The notes under the pieces are model-generated. The model searched no databases. It was given only the letters and a program-made list of their open reading frames with translations, and was not told where the DNA came from. A program made the position numbers and the translations under genes. Of a stretch of DNA of 26,250 bases, positions 23,027 to 26,250 are shown one piece after another; within the stretch, counting starts at the first letter, position 1, and every line of letters begins with the position of its first letter. Source of the DNA: JAZDJP01 sp043803805 (lineage in GTDB: Bacteria; Planctomycetota; JAZDJP01); assembly GCA_043803805.1 (NCBI GenBank), contig JAZDJP010000082.1, positions 1-26,250 of the forward strand. Direction: 5' to 3'.

Positions 23027-23278
23027 TTATCCTCGCGATCGTGGGCGGGTTGTTTCCCATCTCCATTGGCGGGCCGGTGGACAGCCAGACAGAATCCAGT
23101 CTTCGATCTCGGCACGTCGCCACCGCGTGAGCCCTCCTAAATGAACAGGCGTTGGCGCTTTTCCCGCTGAAACCAATCGCCAGAGCGTGGAGCGACCACA
23201 TCCGAGCATGGCGGCCAGTTCCTCGTCCGAAATCAGTGTCGAGATCGCGTTCACGTTCTTCCCCGCGGTTATATCCAA
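23027..23278 (-). CDS. AlpA/excisionase-like helix-turn-helix protein
   Basis: An 83-residue protein with I-S-D-E-E-L-A-A-M-L-G-C-G-R-S-T-L-W-R-L-V, G-K-A-P-T-P-V-H-L-G-G-L-T-R-W and a closing helix E-I-E-D-W-I, the MerR-like AlpA/Xis pattern, and an Arg-rich tail. Starts at TTG 23278 with GAGGG unusually close; a shorter start further in is possible. It directly follows the TM2 copy, as in the left arm. Expected to bias integrase 2 towards excision. Confidence 0.85.
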   Translation of the reverse strand: MDITAGKNVNAISTLISDEELAAMLGCGRSTLWRLVSAGKAPTPVHLGGLTRWRRAEIEDWILSGCPPARQWRWETTRPRSRG

Positions 23279-23290
23279 TATCCCTCTTGC

Positions 23291-23482
23291 CTACCGTTCC
23301 TCCCTGTGATCGTTGGGGTCTTCATCGTCAGCAAGCCCGAGGAGCGTGACGGCGCCCTCCATCAGATTCCCTTGCATTGGCGTCTCGGCCAGGAACGTCG
23401 AGTGTCGAATGGCGCGCTCAATCATAATGAACACGATGAGCCCGGTCGCGATGAGCGTCACCAGAGTTGGGAATTCGGCCAT
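23291..23482 (-). CDS. TM2 family membrane protein (right copy)
   Basis: A 63-residue protein from ATG 23482 with GGAGGTGAAT upstream. One membrane helix at about residues 6-22 precedes R-A-I-R-H-S-T-F-L-A-E-T-P, then a second hydrophobic stretch to L-L-G-L and an acidic tail D-D-E-D. The motif and spacing match the left-arm TM2 (19505-19840), with one residue offset, but this copy ends early, lacking the third helix and basic tail. It could be a natural short form or a truncated one. It lies between TM1 and AlpA-like genes. Confidence 0.8.
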   Translation of the reverse strand: MAEFPTLVTLIATGLIVFIMIERAIRHSTFLAETPMQGNLMEGAVTLLGLADDEDPNDHREER

Positions 23483-23583
23483 ATTCACCTCCGTCCGTAT
23501 TCGAACGGATTGTGCGAATTGGCGTGAGCCGCATCCGCAGGGAAGATTTCGATGTATGGTTTTTCCATAGAGCGCCGCTTCTG

Positions 23584-23880
23584 TCAAATCGACCGATAAA
23601 CCCATTCGAGCATGTACCGGACCACCGTGAGCAAGACGATGCACACGACAAACCGACTCTTCCATTGGAACGGATGCCCCGTCAGCACCACCCCCAAGGC
23701 GTCCGTCAGCCGGGTCAACTCGTCCACGACGGGCCTCCCGATGGCGTCCAACGCCACAAGTGGCCTCGCGGGCCAGTGCCTTGCCAGGAGATGAACCAGA
23801 ATCAAAATCGCCGAGGCGTCGATCAGCGTCATCGACACCGCGAGCGCGATTTTCAGCATGTGAGCCAAAAACCAGGTCAT
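23584..23880 (-). CDS. TM1 family two-helix membrane protein (right copy)
   Basis: A 98-residue protein with membrane segments at about 3-31 and 77-95. It aligns without gaps to the left copy (17087-17392) through H30-L-L-A-R-H-W-P-A-R and L-V-A-L-D to L-T-G at 66-68. Identity is low in the membrane helices, so the conserved part is the amphipathic segment between them, probably a partner-binding surface. Its ATG overlaps the JAMM protease stop (ATGA at 23880-23877), so translation is coupled to the protease, which itself carries a membrane anchor. The left copy is coupled in the same way to vWA. Confidence 0.87.
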   Translation of the reverse strand: MTWFLAHMLKIALAVSMTLIDASAILILVHLLARHWPARPLVALDAIGRPVVDELTRLTDALGVVLTGHPFQWKSRFVVCIVLLTVVRYMLEWVYRSI

Positions 23881-24974
23881 GGGGCGCCTCCCGTGGTAGC
23901 ATTGTTTGTCGGTGGAGTGACGCTATCTTGGGGTTCTTTCCTCGGGATTTGAGGAGGTGGAAGGACTTGAGCCTCGTCCCCAAGCGCGTTTTCTTTATCC
24001 TCGCCTCCCGCGTTCTTCTCGACGTTCGTTACCGGTTCGCGAGGGGGTTCGATTTGATTGGTGGTCGACGCCTTATCGGGAGGAATGACCTCCTTTCGGA
24101 TCTGCGCGGTGGGCTCGGGTGTCGTATTCGCCACTCGACGGGGTTCTTTCGCCTTCGCAACGGTGACGACGATCGGCGACGGATCGTGAAGTGCCATGCC
24201 GAGAATCACGCCAGCGGCGAAGACGACCGACAGCAGGATGAATGCCATGCATTCCAATCGCCATCTTTCCCAGAGTTTCCGCCAGAGGGATGTTGCCTCC
24301 TGCGGTCCGAAATACGGTACCGCAGGGGCGATATTCCGGCGGGCGCGGTTGCAAAGTTGATTCAGGGTGATGTATTCATTTTCTGACGAGGACAGCAACC
24401 CGGCGTGGGCGCGTTTCAAAAGGGAAGCGTTGATTTCGTCCAAGTCGAGAATCATCGGTTCCGACTGCGGACCGCGGAATACGGCAAGGCTCTTGGCCCA
24501 TTCCACAAGCGGATCCACGACGATGGCCACCTGGTAGTTCTCCGGCCAGCTCCGCTGGGTCTGCCTGTCGACGCCGCTCATGAACGGTCCGCAGCCGCAG
24601 TGGCTGTGGAACCAGCCCACGCGTTCCGCGCACGGCTCGGCGGACGAAAGCGCGTCAAAGCACGACAGTTCGCTCTCGTGTGTGGTCTGAACGCTCCCCC
24701 CTGTTGTGATGGCACCGCGATCGGTCACCGCATGCGTGACGAACAGGTAGAGCCCGCGATCGTCCCGGAAGACGCGTCCGCCGAGCTGACCCACAACCTC
24801 GTTCGGACGTCCATCTCTCGCGAAGCGAAACATCCGCTCAATTGCTTGGCGAGAAATGTAGGCCGCGAACCCGTCCCTTGCCCTCGCCCAGAAATATCCG
24901 CGAATGGACTGATAGTTCCGCCCACGAACAATCGGATCAGCTCGGTGTTCGGCAACTGGGATGAAATCGTCCAT
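23877..24974 (-). CDS. Membrane-anchored JAMM/JAB metalloprotease
   Basis: A 365-residue protein. The JAMM zinc site is complete: Glu59 in P-N-E-V-V-G, then G-W-F-H-S-H (His123, His125), Ser133 and Asp136 in S-G-V-D, within an MPN fold of about residues 35-185. After a helical linker a single membrane helix spans about 242-262 (F-I-L-L-S-V-V-F-A-A-G-V-I-L-G), followed by a 100-residue Pro/Thr/Glu-rich tail. Beside a Ubl and an E2 it is expected to remove or trim the ubiquitin-like protein. Start ATG 24974 has GAGGAGGAC upstream. The catalytic domain should face the cytoplasm, with the tail outside if topology is N-in. Confidence 0.93.
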   Translation of the reverse strand: MDDFIPVAEHRADPIVRGRNYQSIRGYFWARARDGFAAYISRQAIERMFRFARDGRPNEVVGQLGGRVFRDDRGLYLFVTHAVTDRGAITTGGSVQTTHESELSCFDALSSAEPCAERVGWFHSHCGCGPFMSGVDRQTQRSWPENYQVAIVVDPLVEWAKSLAVFRGPQSEPMILDLDEINASLLKRAHAGLLSSSENEYITLNQLCNRARRNIAPAVPYFGPQEATSLWRKLWERWRLECMAFILLSVVFAAGVILGMALHDPSPIVVTVAKAKEPRRVANTTPEPTAQIRKEVIPPDKASTTNQIEPPREPVTNVEKNAGGEDKENALGDEAQVLPPPQIPRKEPQDSVTPPTNNATTGGAP

Positions 24975-24984
24975 GGCGTCCTCC

Positions 24985-25668
24985 TCACAATGCGGAAAAC
25001 AAATTGTCGCTCGCGACGGACTCGAAAACCGGCTTCTCGGATGCGGGTTCAAAGACCGGCTCGGCGGCGGATGGTTCGAACACCATCTCGGACGCGCTTT
25101 CGATTCCGTGGGTGAGTTCGGTCGGCAGTATTGCGTAGACAAGCCCGGGAGTGATAGGCTGGCATTTCATCTCGCGGCGCCAATAGGTGATGGCATCGGG
25201 ATTAAAACCCATATACCTCGGGCCATGGGTATCTCTTTCGTGAAAATTGAGAAGGTGCGCAACATGGATGACCCAGTGAATGAACAAGATCTTTCCCCTC
25301 GATTGCGTCCAGACGTCATCGTTCGCGCAAACCCATCCTCCGGAATCGCAATGCGGGCTCCAAAAGGCCGGGTGGATGTTGACGGATGGCGCCGAATAGG
25401 GGTAATTTCCTCCCGCAAGGAGATGGAAATGCGCGGCGAATTTATCGTGATACTTCCCCCGCGCGACCATGCTTTTAATCGAGAACAGCACCATATAATG
25501 TTCGGCCTCGTGTTCGTCCGCCGAATCGACGATCTCACGCCTCCCGGCCAAAGCGTCCCGCTGTGTGCGATAGGCGTGAATCGTGAAGCAGTCGCTTTTC
25601 GTCGCCTTCGCTACCCGATAATCATAGGTCAATCTTAACTTGAGCTCTTGCGGGTTGAGTCGCGGCAT
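24985..25668 (-). CDS. E2-like (UBC-fold) ubiquitin-conjugating protein
   Basis: A 227-residue protein. The E2 core is recognisable from residue 78: F-H-L-L-A-G-G-N-Y-P-Y-S-A-P-S-V, then I-H-P-A-F-W, G-G-W-V-C with Cys114 as candidate thioester cysteine, N-D-D-V-W (Trp120), and helices with W-V-I-H-V-A-H-L-L. This follows the E2 scheme Y-P-x-x-P-x-V ... H-P-N ... G-x-x-C-L ... W. The tail after residue 195 repeats a V-F-E-P/S motif three times. It is transcribed after the Ubl gene and ends ten bases before the JAMM gene. Start ATG 25668 has GGGAGG as SD, part of which can be sequestered in a hairpin. No E1 is seen in the window. Confidence 0.88.
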   Translation of the reverse strand: MPRLNPQELKLRLTYDYRVAKATKSDCFTIHAYRTQRDALAGRREIVDSADEHEAEHYMVLFSIKSMVARGKYHDKFAAHFHLLAGGNYPYSAPSVNIHPAFWSPHCDSGGWVCANDDVWTQSRGKILFIHWVIHVAHLLNFHERDTHGPRYMGFNPDAITYWRREMKCQPITPGLVYAILPTELTHGIESASEMVFEPSAAEPVFEPASEKPVFESVASDNLFSAL

Positions 25669-25674
25669 AGTGCA

Positions 25675-25720
25675 CCTCCCGAATAAGATTCGGGGGGAGG
25701 GTGTATGGACCCTCCCCCCG
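25675..25720 (-). promoter_or_regulatory. Two mutually exclusive hairpins before the E2 gene
   Basis: Between the Ubl stop and the E2 start, 25691-25702 (CGGGGGGAGGGT) and 25709-25720 form a perfect 12-bp stem with a 6-base loop. A second stem, CCCGAAT (25678-25684) with ATTCGGG (25688-25694), shares bases with the first and overlaps the E2 SD (25675-25680). In the minus-strand mRNA only one can form at a time. This could set the Ubl:E2 ratio by partial termination, mRNA protection or SD masking. Confidence 0.65.
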
Positions 25721-25728
25721 ATCAAGGT

Positions 25729-25986
25729 TCATGCCCCCGAGGCGACTTCAGTGACACTGATCACGTCGCCGGACTTCGCCCCGACCTGGCCGAAATTGTC
25801 CCGGTCCAGCATCTGCTTTCCCGTCGCCTGATGGGTCAGCGCGTATTTCTCCAGCGAGTCAGCCAGGAAACCAAGGGTCTTCAACCCCTCCTTGGCCTTG
25901 AGCGCCGTGCAATCCGGGGACACGTCGATCTCCCGGGAGCCCGAGCCCCGCGGGTGCGTAAACGCCAGCCGGATTTTCTCCGCCAT
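25729..25986 (-). CDS. Ubiquitin-like beta-grasp protein
   Basis: An 85-residue single-domain protein: K-I-R-L-A-F-T (strand 1), R-E-I-D-V (strand 2), a central helix T-A-L-K-A-K-E-G-L, then K-Q-M-L, Q-V-G-A-K-S-G-D-V-I-S-V (like the G-I-x-D-G-D-x-I-x-V end of ubiquitin folds). The C-terminus is S-G-A, so a glycine is present but not last. Removing the final Ala would expose it, a job the neighbouring JAMM protease could do. Excellent SD (aggaggaggtgagcc). As first gene, with a strong hairpin after it, it may be made in excess over the E2. A YukD-like non-conjugated domain is the alternative, but the E2 and JAMM neighbours favour conjugation. Confidence 0.85.
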   Translation of the reverse strand: MAEKIRLAFTHPRGSGSREIDVSPDCTALKAKEGLKTLGFLADSLEKYALTHQATGKQMLDRDNFGQVGAKSGDVISVTEVASGA

Positions 25987-26048
25987 GGCTCACCTCCTCC
26001 TAAAAGTGGTGAATAGCAGGCTCCCCGCCCATTGCGAAGAGTCCCGAC

Positions 26049-26075
26049 CCGTTTTTTGAAAATGCGTAAAAACGG
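26049..26075. repeat. Inverted repeat upstream of the Ubl operon
   Basis: CCGTTTTT (26049-26056) and AAAAACGG (26068-26075) form 8-bp arms with an 11-base spacer, in the only intergenic space upstream of the Ubl gene. It may be an operator, or a terminator for the partial gene further right, which is transcribed in the same direction. I could not fix a clear promoter nearby. Confidence 0.4.
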
Positions 26076-26154
26076 ATCTTTTCGTACAATCCCATGATGC
26101 GGCATGAGGCACTGATCTACTACTCCGGAGAATCGTCGTGCGGCGCGGCGATAT

Positions 26155-26250
26155 TCATGCGGCTTTGACTAGGAGTTGCTTGATGGAGGCACTACGAGTT
26201 GCAAAGAGCGCGGCAGTGAGCAATTCGCCACGGTTGGTAAGGCGGTAGCG
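26155..26250 (-). CDS. C-terminal end of a gene running off the window
   Basis: An open minus-strand frame enters from the right edge and ends at TGA (26157-26155), giving 31 residues: R-Y-R-L-T-N-R-G-E-L-L-T-A-A-L-F, then A-T-R-S-A-S-I-K-Q-L-L-V-K-A-A. The Y-x-L-T-x-x-G motif followed by two short helices resembles the end of winged-helix or small DNA-binding regulators. It is too short for a firm family call. It is oriented like the Ubl operon and lies upstream of it, so it could be its regulator or earlier operon gene. Confidence 0.5.
   Translation of the reverse strand, partial: RYRLTNRGELLTAALFATRSASIKQLLVKAA

Noticed and set aside
26000..26095. 31-codon minus-strand frame upstream of the Ubl gene
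   Set aside because: Ends close to the Ubl SD and could be a leader peptide, but its ATG has no SD and the DNA there holds the inverted repeat. Not strong enough to call.
1..26250. CRISPR array or insertion sequence
   Set aside because: I saw no regularly spaced direct repeats of CRISPR length, and no transposase with terminal inverted repeats.

Overview
The window is bacterial, GC-rich outside one gene, and uses strong Shine-Dalgarno (SD) sequences of the AAGGAGG / GGAGGCGACC type. Genes are tightly packed, with many ATGA start/stop overlaps. There are no housekeeping genes except one tRNA. Two tyrosine recombinases, excisionase-like regulators, a primase, an FtsK/HerA-type ATPase and many orphan small genes mark it as accessory DNA: parts of at least two integrative elements meeting at a tRNA-Ile2 (CAU) gene. 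I cannot name the host; an uncultivated bacterium is plausible but is inference.

Left part. 252-2749 (+) is an overlapping operon: a DUF6876-like protein, an orphan, two small Cys-pair proteins, an AAA-type ATPase and a small protein. On the minus strand, 2851-6957 is a visibly AT-richer 1368-residue NACHT (STAND) NTPase with a HEAT-like C-terminus, a probable anti-phage sensor. It carries a 10-base homopolymer early in the reading frame and faces a divergent winged-helix regulator (7152-7712) across a promoter region with repeated GGCAACC boxes. 7900-11986 (+) holds a DUF932-like protein, a DUF5131 (Gp37/Gp68) protein, a small orphan, an XRE regulator, a SprT-like metallopeptidase, a small membrane protein and a Cys-rich protein.

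Central part. 11983-17392 (+) runs FtsK/HerA-like ATPase, GrpE-like factor, lidless Hsp70, von Willebrand A (vWA) protein and a two-helix membrane protein (TM1), with ATGA coupling at several junctions. 17427-21302 (+) continues with two small proteins around an archaeo-eukaryotic primase, a second membrane protein (TM2), an AlpA-type excisionase, a ribbon-helix-helix protein and integrase 1.

Right part. A tRNA-Ile2 with its own promoter lies at 21350-21423. The minus-strand integrase 2 (22763-21369) reads into it antisense, the mark of a tRNA attachment site. Transcribed towards the tRNA from the right are a ubiquitin-like protein (25986-25729), an E2-like protein (25668-24985), a membrane-anchored JAMM/JAB protease (24974-23877), a TM1 paralogue, a TM2 paralogue, an AlpA-like protein, an XRE protein and integrase 2. 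No E1 is visible.

Main idea. The two arms flanking the tRNA are mirror images: both carry TM1, TM2, AlpA-like regulator, small regulator, integrase in that order. TM1 is translationally coupled to the vWA/Hsp70/GrpE module on the left and to the JAMM/E2/Ubl module on the right. This suggests a family of mobile elements with a conserved membrane pair and exchangeable protein-quality-control or protein-modification modules. The arrangement is visible in the sequence; the functional reading is inference.
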